Below, piece after piece: positions 16,921 to 26,025 of a stretch of 64,000 bases of DNA; within the stretch, counting starts at the first letter, position 1, and the number at the start of each line of letters is the position of its first letter. This DNA is from Oscillospiraceae bacterium (GTDB lineage Bacteria > Bacillota > Clostridia > Oscillospirales > Acutalibacteraceae), in NCBI GenBank assembly GCA_015065765.1, contig SVPP01000011.1, forward strand, positions 21,990-85,989. Reading direction: 5' to 3'. Under the pieces are notes generated by a model. It searched no databases. It had not been told where the DNA came from and worked only from the letters and a program-made list of their open reading frames with translations. The translations under genes and the position numbers were made by a program.

Positions 16921-18945
16921 TTACTCCTTCATTTGTTCGTAAAGATTTATTACTGCCTTGCGCAGATATTCATTTTCTTTTTTTCTAAGTTTCGGGTCAT
17001 CTCTTAAGATATTTTTCGCTTCAGCCTGAGCTTCTTTAAGAGTTTTCATATCTGTCAGCAGATTTGCAATTTTCATTTTCGGAAGTCCGTGCTGACGGGA
17101 GCCGAAGAAGTCACCGGGACCACGAAGACGCAAATCTTCATCTGCTATTTTAAATCCGTCCGAGGTTTTACACATAACTTTAAGTCTTGTCTGTGCTTCT
17201 TCATTCTGCGCATCACTGACTAAAATACAGGTGGATTTTTCTTTGCCTCTTCCTACTCTGCCCCTTAACTGATGAAGCTGAGAAAGCCCGAACATTTCCG
17301 CATTTTCTATTACCATTATAACTGAGTTGGGAACATCAACGCCAACCTCAATTACAGTTGTTGCGATAAGAAGCTGTGTATCTCCCTCAGCAAATTTTTT
17401 CATTACTTCATCTTTTTCTTTCGGCTTCATTTTGCCGTGAAGAAGTCCTACGGTATAATCTTTAAATTCGTTATTTTTCAGATTTTCATAAAATTGTGTA
17501 GCAGATGTGAGCTCGCTTTCTTCCCCCTCAACCAGAGGACATACAATATATCCCTGCAGACCTCTGTCAAGATGTTTTTTTACATAATTCATTGCTCTCT
17601 CGTGCTTACCGTAGTCTACAAAAAATGTGTCAATTTTCTGTCTGCCCGGAGGTAATTCATCGAGAATTGAAACATCAAGGTCTCCGTAAATCATCAAAGC
17701 CAACGTTCTCGGAATAGGTGTTGCAGACATAACAAGCAGATGCGGTTCTGTTCCTTTTTTGGAAAGGTTACCCCTCTGTGCCACACCGAAACGATGCTGT
17801 TCGTCTGTAACCGCAAAACCTAAATTATAAAACTCCACATCCTCCTGAATTATTGCATGAGTTCCCACAAGTAAATCTATTTCGCCGTTTTTCAGTTTTT
17901 CCTTTATTTCGTCCTTTTGTTTTTTTCTCACGGAACCTGTGAGCAGTGCAACATTAATATCTGTGTTTTCGAAAAACTTTGAAAGGGTTGCAAAATGCTG
18001 AGTTGCAAGAATTTCCGTTGGTGCCATCAACGCACTCTGAAAACCGTTCTTCGCAGCGTTGTAAATCAGTGCCGCTGCAACGGCTGTTTTACCTGAACCA
18101 ACGTCACCCTGAACAAGTCTGTTCATGGGAACATCTTTTTTCATATCTTCTACAGCTTCACCTACAGCTCTTCGCTGTGCACCTGTCATAGAAAAAGGAA
18201 GAAGTGAACAGAACTCTTCTGTTTTATCTTCTTTTATTATATTTCCTGTCTGCTTTTTTGACCTCGAACGAAGAAGGAGCAGTCCTAACTGCAAAACAAA
18301 AAGCTCTTCAAAAATCAGCCTTCTTCTTGCTACTTCAAGATTCTTTTCTGATTGGGGGAAATGCACATTTTCAAGAGCAAAAACCAGTGATGACAAATTA
18401 TATTTTTGTCTCAGGTTATCAGGCAGAGTTTCTTCAATCGAATCTTTAAGTGCATCAATAGCTGTTCTTACTGTTTTTTCAATAATTTTCGTAGACAGAG
18501 CCTGGGTTGAAGAATAAATCGGTCTTATTCTGTCACCGCCCTCTGCTGATGCAAAAGCAGGATTTGTCATTTCTCTTTTATAGAGATTGCCTCCCACCTT
18601 GCCGAAAAAAACATATTCTTCCCCTTCTTTAAGGGATTCTGCGGCGTATTTATTGTTGAATATGGTCAGGTCCATGACCTCTTCACCATCTGAAATACCG
18701 CTCTTATAAATTGTAAGACCTTTTCTGATATTTGCGCCATAGGGTGTATGAGTTATAAATCCTCTGATACATGCCGTCTCACCAACCACTGTTTCAGAAA
18801 TTTTCTTGACCTTGCTCCAATCCTCATACATTCTGGGATAAAAATCAAGAAGATCCCCCACAGAGTTAATGCCGAGCTTTGAAAAAAGCTCGGCTCGTTT
18901 TTCTCCAACACCCTTTAAGTATCTGATATCAGTGCTGATGTCCAT
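16921..18945 (-). CDS. recG: ATP-dependent DNA helicase RecG
   Basis: 674 aa, normal length. An N-terminal wedge/OB region starts with the helix-hairpin segment YLKGVGEKRAELFSKLGI. The helicase core has Walker A (QGDVGSGKTAVAAAL, near 280), the DEQH box (VTDEQHRFGVAQR), SATPIPRTLAL, and the C-terminal QLRGRVGRG with a TRG-like region (GPGDFFGSRQHG). It remodels stalled replication forks and Holliday junctions. The start follows AGGAGA. It lies 16 bp after fakA. Confidence 0.98.
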   Translation of the reverse strand: MDISTDIRYLKGVGEKRAELFSKLGINSVGDLLDFYPRMYEDWSKVKKISETVVGETACIRGFITHTPYGANIRKGLTIYKSGISDGEEVMDLTIFNNKYAAESLKEGEEYVFFGKVGGNLYKREMTNPAFASAEGGDRIRPIYSSTQALSTKIIEKTVRTAIDALKDSIEETLPDNLRQKYNLSSLVFALENVHFPQSEKNLEVARRRLIFEELFVLQLGLLLLRSRSKKQTGNIIKEDKTEEFCSLLPFSMTGAQRRAVGEAVEDMKKDVPMNRLVQGDVGSGKTAVAAALIYNAAKNGFQSALMAPTEILATQHFATLSKFFENTDINVALLTGSVRKKQKDEIKEKLKNGEIDLLVGTHAIIQEDVEFYNLGFAVTDEQHRFGVAQRGNLSKKGTEPHLLVMSATPIPRTLALMIYGDLDVSILDELPPGRQKIDTFFVDYGKHERAMNYVKKHLDRGLQGYIVCPLVEGEESELTSATQFYENLKNNEFKDYTVGLLHGKMKPKEKDEVMKKFAEGDTQLLIATTVIEVGVDVPNSVIMVIENAEMFGLSQLHQLRGRVGRGKEKSTCILVSDAQNEEAQTRLKVMCKTSDGFKIADEDLRLRGPGDFFGSRQHGLPKMKIANLLTDMKTLKEAQAEAKNILRDDPKLRKKENEYLRKAVINLYEQMKE

Positions 18946-18961
18946 GTCTGGTCTCCTGTAA

Positions 18962-20623
18962 TTATTCTACAGATATCACAAAGCTGTATACCGGCTGACC
19001 GCCATTGAGGACAGACACGTCAACCTTTCCTGCAAATTTCGCTGAAATCATCGCCTCAAGCTCATTTGCTTCTTCTTCAGATGAATCTTCACCATAGATG
19101 ATAGTTACCATTGAAGCTTCTGTTTTCTTGATAAGGCTCTTTGTGATCTTATATCCAGCCTTGACTGCTGAATGTTCAATCTCAGTAATTTTCCCGTTTT
19201 CAAGGCCGAGAATTTCTCCCTGCTTTACACTTCTGCCATCAACAACACTGTCACGTGCAGCAAAAGTAACCTGACCTGTCTGAACGCGGTTAGCAGCAAC
19301 CATCATGTTATCCATGTTCTCTTTTGAGCGGATACTCTCGTCAAAGTTAAGCATAGCTGTAATTCCCTGAGGAATTGTTTTCGTTCTGAGAACATGAACC
19401 TTCTTCGATGTAAGAGGTACTACCTGCTCTGCGGCCATAATAATATTTTTATTGTTAGGAAGAATGAAAACATGCTCTGATGCCGTTGCATTAACTGCTT
19501 TAAGCAAATCAGCGGTACTGGGGTTCATTGTCTGACCGCCGCTGACAACATTGTCAACACCGATTTCTTTAAATAGTTCAATAACACCCTCACCTGCTGC
19601 AACAGCCACAAAGCCGTATTTCTTCTCAGGTTCAGCAAGAGGCACATCTCCCTCGTCTTCAACGTCGTCGCCTGCACCCCATTCTGCGTTTGCATGCTGA
19701 AGTTTCATATTTTCGATTTTAATATTCATAAGTGAGCCAAGCTTAAGACCTGCCTGAATAGCGTTACCGGGCTCATTTGTATGAACGTGAACCTTAACAA
19801 TTTCCTCATCCTCAACTACAACTACGCAGTCACCGATTGATTCAAGGTATGCACGCATTTTAATTGCAGAGCCGTCTTTCAGGTCCTTCATTTTATCTAC
19901 GATAAATTCTGTGCAATAGCAGAATTTAATGTCAACATTTTCATCACTGGCAGCTCTCACCGCAACCTCTACAGGCTTTGCACTTTCACCTGAAAGCTCG
20001 ATAATTTTTCCGTCACAGAAAACACTCTTCATGCCTTCAAAGATACAAAGAAGACCTTTACCGCCTGCGTCAACAACGCCTGCAGTTTTGAGAACAGGAA
20101 GAATTTCGGGGGTTTTTGCAAGTGATTCTTCAGCATATGTGCAAACTCTTGTCCAGAGTTCTTCAGGAGAAACTGAACTGTCTTTCTTGAAATCTTCAGA
20201 AATTTTATCAGAGGTTTCACGGATAACAGTAAGAATTGTTCCTTCTGTCGGTTTCATTACCGCATTGTATGCTGACTCTTTACCATTTCTCAGTGCATTT
20301 ACAATAACCTCACTTGTGAAGTTTTCCTCACCTTTTGCACCCTTTGCAATTCCTCTGAAAATAAGTGAAAGAATAACACCTGAGTTGCCTCTTGCGCCCC
20401 TGAGAAGTGCTGATGCAGCCTTATCAAGAGCTTCGCTTACTGCTACTCCCTCAGGAAGATGTTTCAGCTCTCTCGCAGCAGCACCTATAGTCATTGACAT
20501 ATTTGTACCTGTGTCACCATCAGGAACAGGGAAAACATTTAGTGCATCAACCTCTGTCCTGAGATTGTTAATATTGTTTGACGCTGAAATAATTGCGTCA
20601 ACAATTACCTTTCCATTAATCAT
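18962..20623 (-). CDS. fakA: Fatty acid kinase FakA / YloV-like (DhaL domain)
   Basis: 553 aa. Residues 1-200 form a DhaL-type ATP-binding domain with NVFPVPDGDTGTNMSMT (three Asp that bind two Mg ions) and RGARGNSGVILS. A middle domain and a C-terminal FakA-like domain follow (FKEIGVDNVVSGGQTMNPSTADLL). In Gram-positive bacteria FakA phosphorylates FakB-bound exogenous fatty acids for phospholipid synthesis. No FakB (DegV) gene is in the window. It follows the Gls24-family gene, a conserved order (yloU-yloV) in Bacillota. Confidence 0.93.
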   Translation of the reverse strand: MINGKVIVDAIISASNNINNLRTEVDALNVFPVPDGDTGTNMSMTIGAAARELKHLPEGVAVSEALDKAASALLRGARGNSGVILSLIFRGIAKGAKGEENFTSEVIVNALRNGKESAYNAVMKPTEGTILTVIRETSDKISEDFKKDSSVSPEELWTRVCTYAEESLAKTPEILPVLKTAGVVDAGGKGLLCIFEGMKSVFCDGKIIELSGESAKPVEVAVRAASDENVDIKFCYCTEFIVDKMKDLKDGSAIKMRAYLESIGDCVVVVEDEEIVKVHVHTNEPGNAIQAGLKLGSLMNIKIENMKLQHANAEWGAGDDVEDEGDVPLAEPEKKYGFVAVAAGEGVIELFKEIGVDNVVSGGQTMNPSTADLLKAVNATASEHVFILPNNKNIIMAAEQVVPLTSKKVHVLRTKTIPQGITAMLNFDESIRSKENMDNMMVAANRVQTGQVTFAARDSVVDGRSVKQGEILGLENGKITEIEHSAVKAGYKITKSLIKKTEASMVTIIYGEDSSEEEANELEAMISAKFAGKVDVSVLNGGQPVYSFVISVE

Positions 20624-20643
20624 CAGATAAACTCCTCAAACTT

Positions 20644-21000
20644 TTATTCGCCTTTAAGACCGTCTACAAAAACGTTGACCTTGTTAACTTTAATTCCTGT
20701 GGCATCTTCAACACAATAACGTACTTTTTCATCGATGCTTTTCACAATCGCTCTGATGTTTACACCGTATGTTACAACTATGTGCAAATCAATTGAAATG
20801 CCGTCATTATCTTTATTTACAACTACGCCTCTGTCAATATAAGAACGTTTGCTGAAAACCTTTGAACGGATACCCTGCTGAACATTACCATCAGACATAC
20901 CTGCCACACCAAAACACGAAGTTGCAGCGTTACCGATTAATTTGCGGAAGTAGTTTTCGCATATATCAATTTTACCGAGATGATTTTCCAGAGTTATCAT
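20644..21000 (-). CDS. Asp23/Gls24 family envelope stress protein (YloU-like)
   Basis: 118 aa from the ATG at 21000, behind GGGAG at 8 bp; a GTG at 21006 overlaps that site. The Asp23/Gls24 pattern is visible: AATSCFGVAGMSDG, then GVVVNKDNDGISIDLHIVVTYGVNIRAIVKSIDEKVRYCVEDATGIKVNKVNVFVDGL. Family members are small cytoplasmic or membrane-associated proteins tied to alkaline or envelope stress. First gene of a four-gene operon (with fakA, recG, luxS) from the promoter at 21033-21061. Confidence 0.92.
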   Translation of the reverse strand: MITLENHLGKIDICENYFRKLIGNAATSCFGVAGMSDGNVQQGIRSKVFSKRSYIDRGVVVNKDNDGISIDLHIVVTYGVNIRAIVKSIDEKVRYCVEDATGIKVNKVNVFVDGLKGE

Positions 21001-21032
21001 TCTCACCGCTCCCTTACAGTTTAATTATAATT

Positions 21033-21061
21033 ATTATACTACATTTCTGTAACATAATCAA
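21033..21061 (-). promoter_or_regulatory. Promoter of gls24-fakA-recG-luxS
   Basis: TTGATT-N17-TATAAT on the minus strand, 33 bp before the Gls24-family start. Confidence 0.75.
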
Positions 21062-21133
21062 ATAACTTTTTATTAAATTTAATATAAAATTTATTTTTTC
21101 TCGAAATATTATATATATTCTCTTGTTTTGGGT

Positions 21134-21162
21134 TTGATTTTTATACATTTGTATGGTAAAAT
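21134..21162 (+). promoter_or_regulatory. Promoter of the M20 peptidase-glycosidase operon
   Basis: TTGATT-N17-TAAAAT, 33 bp before the M20 peptidase start. Confidence 0.65.
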
Positions 21163-21195
21163 TCATACATAACACCACGAAGGAGAAGATAAATT

Positions 21196-22680
21196 ATGGT
21201 ATGGAAAATCATTTTAGGCGTTATTCTGCTTGCAATTGTTATTACAGCAATAAAAGCATATTTCTTCAGACCGAAGAAAAGCGAGCTTGAAAGGCCTCCC
21301 CTCGAGCCTGAAAAGGCTGACGCAAAAAGAGCTGCAGAGCATCTGAGCAAGGCTCTCACATTCAAAACAATCGCAAGAACAAACCCCGCAGAAACAGAGT
21401 GGGAAGAATTCAGAAAGTTCAGAGATTTCCTTGAAGAGGCATATCCGCTCATTCACAAAAACCTCTCAAAAGAAATCATTACCGACGCCAGCCTTATTTA
21501 CCGCTGGAAAGGCAAAAACAGTGACCTGAAACCTATCGCACTACTTTCACATCAGGATGTTGTGCCTGTAACACCCGGCACTGAAGATGACTGGAAATAT
21601 CCTGCTTTCAGCGGACACAACGATGGTGAATTTATCTGGGGCAGAGGTGCTCTTGATATGAAAAATCACCTCATATGCGTTATGGAAGCAATTGAAACAC
21701 TTCTTGAAGAAGGATATGTGCCCGACAGAGATGTTTACCTCTGCTTTGCACATGATGAAGAGGTTAACGATAACGGACTTTCAGGTGCAGTGGATATTGT
21801 AAAAACCCTCAAAGCAAGAGGAATCCGTCTTGATAGCGTCCTTGACGAAGGCGGTGCATTCCTTACGGTTAAAGTGCCCGGTATTATCGACCAGACAATC
21901 GCAGGTATCGGCATGGCAGAAAAAGGCTACAGTGACTACAGAATCACTGTTCATGCAAAAGGTGGTCATTCATCACAGCCTCCTGTACATTCGGCTCTCG
22001 GCGACCTGGCAGAAGTTATCCGTGACCTTGAAAGGCATCAGTTCAAAGCAAAACTTATGCCCTTCATGATGGACCTTTTCAAAAGTGCAGGTAAGAGAGT
22101 ATGCTATCCCGCAAGACTTATTACATGCAACATTCCGATTCTCAAGCCAGTTATCCTTGCCATCTGTAAAAAGATACCCCCTGCAGCATGTCTTACAAGA
22201 ACAACGACTGCAGTCACAATGGCAAAAGGAAGTCCCGCATCAAATGTCCTTCCTCAGAGTGCATCTGTTACAGTAAACTTCCGTCAGATGCCAGGAACAA
22301 GCGTTAAAGATGTTGAAAATCACATCAGAAAAGTTGTAAGAAACAAAAATATTGACATTGAGCTTCTCGGTTGCAAGGAGGTTTCTCAGTTTGCTACTAA
22401 AGACTCTCAGTCATACCGTGCAATCGATGAGATATGCAGCCGTACAGACCCGAAGAAAAACTTTGTTGTTCCCTACCTTGTAATGGGTAGCACAGACGCA
22501 TACCATTATGGTGAAATTTGCGACAATGTTCTCAGATTTTCACCCTTCAGAGTAAGTGCAGAGCTTCTTATCCGCACACATGCTACTAACGAATGCTGTC
22601 CCGTGGATACCCTTGAAGAGGCTGTTGCTTTCTTCAAGAGATATGTAAAACTCGCTTCTAAAGAAAAGGAAGACAAATAA
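21196..22680 (+). CDS. M20 family metallopeptidase (CPS1/PM20D1-like)
   Basis: 494 aa. An N-terminal membrane anchor (WKIILGVILLAIVITAIKAYFF) precedes the peptidase. Metal ligands are seen in LLSHQDVVPV, GRGALDMKNHL and AHDEEVNDNG, with a dimerisation domain in the middle (KGGHSSQPP). The late SVTVNFRQMPG and MGSTDAYHYGEI complete the set. This subgroup includes membrane-associated carboxypeptidase S and N-acyl amino acid hydrolases. It removes a terminal amino acid or acyl group from small substrates. AAGGAGAAG precedes the start, and the stop overlaps the next gene by one base. Confidence 0.9.
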   Translation: MVWKIILGVILLAIVITAIKAYFFRPKKSELERPPLEPEKADAKRAAEHLSKALTFKTIARTNPAETEWEEFRKFRDFLEEAYPLIHKNLSKEIITDASLIYRWKGKNSDLKPIALLSHQDVVPVTPGTEDDWKYPAFSGHNDGEFIWGRGALDMKNHLICVMEAIETLLEEGYVPDRDVYLCFAHDEEVNDNGLSGAVDIVKTLKARGIRLDSVLDEGGAFLTVKVPGIIDQTIAGIGMAEKGYSDYRITVHAKGGHSSQPPVHSALGDLAEVIRDLERHQFKAKLMPFMMDLFKSAGKRVCYPARLITCNIPILKPVILAICKKIPPAACLTRTTTAVTMAKGSPASNVLPQSASVTVNFRQMPGTSVKDVENHIRKVVRNKNIDIELLGCKEVSQFATKDSQSYRAIDEICSRTDPKKNFVVPYLVMGSTDAYHYGEICDNVLRFSPFRVSAELLIRTHATNECCPVDTLEEAVAFFKRYVKLASKEKEDK

Positions 22681-25130
22681 TGGTTACCTGTCTTAAAGAA
22701 TGCCTTGAAAACAAAACAGGCTCGTATGCCGCTCCATTTCTTTGGATGCATGGCGAAGATAAAGACAGAATAAAGGACGAACTTGAAAAAATCTGTGATG
22801 CTTCAATCAGAACCATTTGTCTTGAATCGAGAACGCATGAAGATTTCGGCAGAGAAAAATGGTTTGATGATGTGCGCTTTATCTTCGATTTCTGCAGGGA
22901 AAACGGCATGAAAGCGTGGATTCTCGACGACAAACATTTTCCCACAGGATTTGCAAACGGTGCAATCGAAAATCACCCCGAACTTCTTCCGTGGGAAATC
23001 AAATCTGAATATATTGATGTTTCAGGACCTGTAAATGACGGCTGTCTCAGAACAGATTTCTGGCTTGTTGAGGGCACTGAGATTCTCGCAGCAATTGCTT
23101 GCAGACATATTCCTGATACCTTGATTTATGATGAAGCAATTGATATTTCCTCTGGTCTTGAGGACGGCAGACTTTATTTTGACTTACCCGAAGGTCAGTG
23201 GAGAATATGCCTTCTCGTAAGAACGAGAGCAGGATTTTCAGAGCATTATTCAAAGTATATCGACATGCTCAATCCCGACTCGACCCAGCTTATGATTGAT
23301 GCTGTTTATCAGCCTCATTACGATAATTTAAAAGAATATTTTGGTGACGTTTTTCTTGGCTTTTTCTCAGATGAACCCTGCTTCGGTAATTTTACAGAAT
23401 TCGGTTTCACCTCTGAACTTGGCATAGAAAACCATCATCTGCCATGGAGAAAAAACATATACGAAAAATTATACGAATTCTATGGCAAAGAAACATACAA
23501 AATGTTTCCCTGTCTCTGGCTGTCCTTTAATGATGGTAGAGAAAAGATGTTCAGAGTCAGATACATGGACGCTATCACCAATGAATACAGCATCAACTTC
23601 TGCAAAAAGATGGCTGACTGGTGCCATGAACATGGTGTAGAATATATCGGACATGTTATTGAAGACAATAATACACATTACCACACCGCGTGCGGTACGG
23701 GCCATTACTTCCGCGCTCTGAGGTATCAGGACATGGGCGGAATCGATGTTGTTTTACATCAGATTATGCCGGGCATTAACGGCGTTGACAACCGCGGTGA
23801 AGTCTGTTACAGAGTAATGGATAACAAGTTTTTTCTGTATATTCTCGCAAAACTTGCAGCATCTCAGGCAAACCTTGATGAACACAAAAAAGGCAGAGCC
23901 ATGTGTGAAATTTTCGGCGCATACGGTTGGGCAGAAGGAACTAAAATGATGAAGTTTCTTCTTGACCACATGCTGGTCAGAGGTATAAATTATTTTGTTC
24001 CCCATGCATTTTCGTTTAAACCTGATGATGACGATTGTCCGCCGCATTTTTATGCAGGTGGCAAGAATCCTGAATACAGGCATTTTAAACTCCTTATGGA
24101 ATATCTGGACAGAGTTTGTCACCTTCTTGAAGGTGCAGTACCACAGGTTGTCTGTTCAATTCTTTTTGATGCCGAGCTGTGCTGGGCAAATGTCGAACAC
24201 ACTTCCATGGCTGATATCGCGAAAGTACTTTACGACAATCAGATTGACTACGAAATTGTACCCATGGAACAGTTGACTGATGCAAACACTGATTTGATTG
24301 TAGCATTTGACAGCAAAATAAAAGCAAGAGAAATTTATGACAAAAACACATTTTTTGTATCTGAAAATAACACTCCGCAAAATCTTCTGAAGCATATTTA
24401 CGATAGAGAACTGTGGCACATCACTCTTTCTGACAAATCACCACTTCTCCGCTACAGAAAATACATAAAAGATTCTGCGGAAATTTACCTTTTCACTAAT
24501 GAAGATATTCACGATACAGCAAGAACAAAAGTAACAATCAGCGGCCATGAAAGAGGCACATATCTTCTGTATAAACCCCTTGAAAATCAGATAATACACA
24601 AGCAATTCGATGGTACAATTCCACTTGAAATTGAGCCATATAATATGATTATTTTGATTTTAGGTGACTTTGACACGTCTGAGTTTTCATTTGAAAAAGA
24701 ATATGAAGTTGTAAACTCGGCTGACGCAGACTTTCTTTATAAAATCAGTGTAGCTGAATGCGGAAGAGATTTCAGGTTTTATAAAGAAACTGATAAACTT
24801 TTTAACGTCAACAAAGAACCTGAGCTCCGTGATTTTGCAGGAGACGTTAAATATGAAACCATATTTTCAACTACAAGTGACGCAGACGTCACCCTTGACC
24901 TGGGTAAGGTCGGCGAAGTAGCAGAAGTTATTGTCGACGGCAAAAGCTATGGCACGAAAATTTGTCCGCCATATGTTTTCCCCTTAAGAGGTTTACAAAA
25001 AGGCGAACATCATCTGAAAATCATTACCACAAGCCATTGCGGATACAAAGAACGAGATAAATTCTCCCGGTTTGTCATGATGGAGCCTACCGGTCTCTTA
25101 GGACCCGTAAAAATAAACAAAATTAAATAA
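22680..25130 (+). CDS. Large glycoside hydrolase-like protein (GH106/alpha-L-rhamnosidase-like)
   Basis: 816 aa, starting inside the TAATG stop-start overlap with the peptidase gene, so translation is coupled. The N-terminus (PFLWMHGEDKDRIKDELEKI) and the barrel segments FCRENGMKAWILDDKHFPTG, YIDMLNPDS, LGFFSDEPCF and VEYIGHVIEDNN resemble the barrel of the uncharacterised glycosidase group around GH106 (alpha-L-rhamnosidases). The C-terminus ends in a galactose-binding-like beta-sandwich (VTLDLGKVGEVAEVIVDGKSYG). The acidic residues in FFSDEP and HVIEDN are the best catalytic candidates, by analogy only. No signal peptide, so cytoplasmic. Family call moderate; substrate unknown. Confidence 0.65.
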   Translation: MVTCLKECLENKTGSYAAPFLWMHGEDKDRIKDELEKICDASIRTICLESRTHEDFGREKWFDDVRFIFDFCRENGMKAWILDDKHFPTGFANGAIENHPELLPWEIKSEYIDVSGPVNDGCLRTDFWLVEGTEILAAIACRHIPDTLIYDEAIDISSGLEDGRLYFDLPEGQWRICLLVRTRAGFSEHYSKYIDMLNPDSTQLMIDAVYQPHYDNLKEYFGDVFLGFFSDEPCFGNFTEFGFTSELGIENHHLPWRKNIYEKLYEFYGKETYKMFPCLWLSFNDGREKMFRVRYMDAITNEYSINFCKKMADWCHEHGVEYIGHVIEDNNTHYHTACGTGHYFRALRYQDMGGIDVVLHQIMPGINGVDNRGEVCYRVMDNKFFLYILAKLAASQANLDEHKKGRAMCEIFGAYGWAEGTKMMKFLLDHMLVRGINYFVPHAFSFKPDDDDCPPHFYAGGKNPEYRHFKLLMEYLDRVCHLLEGAVPQVVCSILFDAELCWANVEHTSMADIAKVLYDNQIDYEIVPMEQLTDANTDLIVAFDSKIKAREIYDKNTFFVSENNTPQNLLKHIYDRELWHITLSDKSPLLRYRKYIKDSAEIYLFTNEDIHDTARTKVTISGHERGTYLLYKPLENQIIHKQFDGTIPLEIEPYNMIILILGDFDTSEFSFEKEYEVVNSADADFLYKISVAECGRDFRFYKETDKLFNVNKEPELRDFAGDVKYETIFSTTSDADVTLDLGKVGEVAEVIVDGKSYGTKICPPYVFPLRGLQKGEHHLKIITTSHCGYKERDKFSRFVMMEPTGLLGPVKINKIK

Positions 25131-25131
25131 A

Positions 25132-25175
25132 CAATACCGACAACATTTTTTGTGTTGTCGGTATTGTTACTTTTA
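25132..25175 (+). terminator. Terminator of the peptidase-glycosidase operon
   Basis: CAATACCGACAAC/GTTGTCGGTATTG with a 9-nt loop, then TTACTTTTA, directly after the glycosidase stop. Confidence 0.85.
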
Positions 25176-25180
25176 CGCAA

Positions 25181-25210
25181 ACAAAAAGCGAGTATCATAA
25201 GATACTCGCT
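25181..25210 (-). terminator. Terminator of the IPVTG surface-protein gene
   Basis: On the minus strand AGCGAGTATC-TTAT-GATACTCGCT runs into TTTTTGTTT. Confidence 0.85.
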
Positions 25211-25233
25211 TAAGTTCGTTTTTAAGACTTTAA

Positions 25234-25899
25234 TTATTCAGCCTTTTTTCTTGTGCAAACATATGCACCAGCTGCTGCAACTGCAAGAACTGCAAATGCT
25301 GCGATTGATGAAGCCTGACCTGTTACAGGGATTTCAACTTCTTCAGTTGTGGGTTCCTCTGTGGGAACTTCTTCCTCTGTTGTGGGCTCTTCGATGTCAC
25401 CTGTGTAGATACCGATGATAGCACCGCCAACCTTGCTGTCTGCAAGTGTGTCAACGATAGGATCTGTATCGATACCGAGTGATTCAAGCTTTGCAAGGAT
25501 TTCATCGATAAGACCTGCAACTGCAGATGATTCAACGATTTCTACTTCTTCAAGGCCATACTCCTCGATAGCTTCCATAACGATTTCTCTTACGTTTTCC
25601 ATGTCAGCACCTGTGAGCTCGCTAATAGCTGTGATAACATAGTCTGCTGCTTCGTCAGCTGCAACTGTGTCTGCACCTTCAACGATATCACCAAATGCTT
25701 CATAGAGCTTATCAGCGTTAACCTGAACAGCGTTTGCTACGCCTTCGAGATCGCCTTCGCCTGCTGCGCCAACGATTTCATCAACAAGGTTGCTGAGTTC
25801 TTCAGTATTGATTGCTGCTGTTTCTTCAGTTGCGAATGCCATTGTTGAGAAAGCAAGGCAAAGAACAACTGCAAGAAGGACACTAAGTACTTTTTTCAT
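25234..25899 (-). CDS. Secreted protein with IPVTG-type C-terminal sorting signal
   Basis: 221 aa. A signal peptide (KKVLSVLLAVVLCLAFSTMAFA, cut near residue 23) is followed by about 130 helical, acidic residues. A Pro/Thr/Glu-rich spacer (VPTEEPTTEEVE) leads to IPVTG, a hydrophobic helix (IAAFAVLAVAAAGAYVC) and the basic tail TRKKAE. The order motif-helix-basic tail matches a sortase substrate with a variant of LPxTG. It is therefore probably anchored to the wall by a sortase, which is not in this window. No enzymatic domain is seen. It has its own promoter and terminator. Confidence 0.85.
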   Translation of the reverse strand: MKKVLSVLLAVVLCLAFSTMAFATEETAAINTEELSNLVDEIVGAAGEGDLEGVANAVQVNADKLYEAFGDIVEGADTVAADEAADYVITAISELTGADMENVREIVMEAIEEYGLEEVEIVESSAVAGLIDEILAKLESLGIDTDPIVDTLADSKVGGAIIGIYTGDIEEPTTEEEVPTEEPTTEEVEIPVTGQASSIAAFAVLAVAAAGAYVCTRKKAE

Positions 25900-25936
25900 T
25901 TCACTACATTCCTTTCGATAATGAATATGGGTATGA

Positions 25937-25948
25937 GTTCACCCTACT
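25937..25948 (-). promoter_or_regulatory. Leader motif AGTAGGGTGAAC
   Basis: Starts 10 nt downstream of the -10 box of the IPVTG-protein gene. The same motif (AGTAGTGTGAAC) lies at the same distance from the -10 box of the dockerin gene (30564-30575). Confidence 0.45.
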
Positions 25949-25958
25949 AACATAACAT

Positions 25959-25987
25959 AGTATACTTCATTTAAAGTATAATGTCAA
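25959..25987 (-). promoter_or_regulatory. Promoter of the IPVTG surface-protein gene
   Basis: TTGACA-N17-TATACT on the minus strand. Confidence 0.8.
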
Positions 25988-26025
25988 TAGTTTTCATGAT
26001 ATTTTTATTGCCAAATTTTGGCGCA

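Noticed and set aside
19929..20630. 233-codon plus-strand open frame opposite fakA
   Set aside because: Antisense to a well-conserved enzyme with Ser/Pro-rich composition typical of shadow frames.
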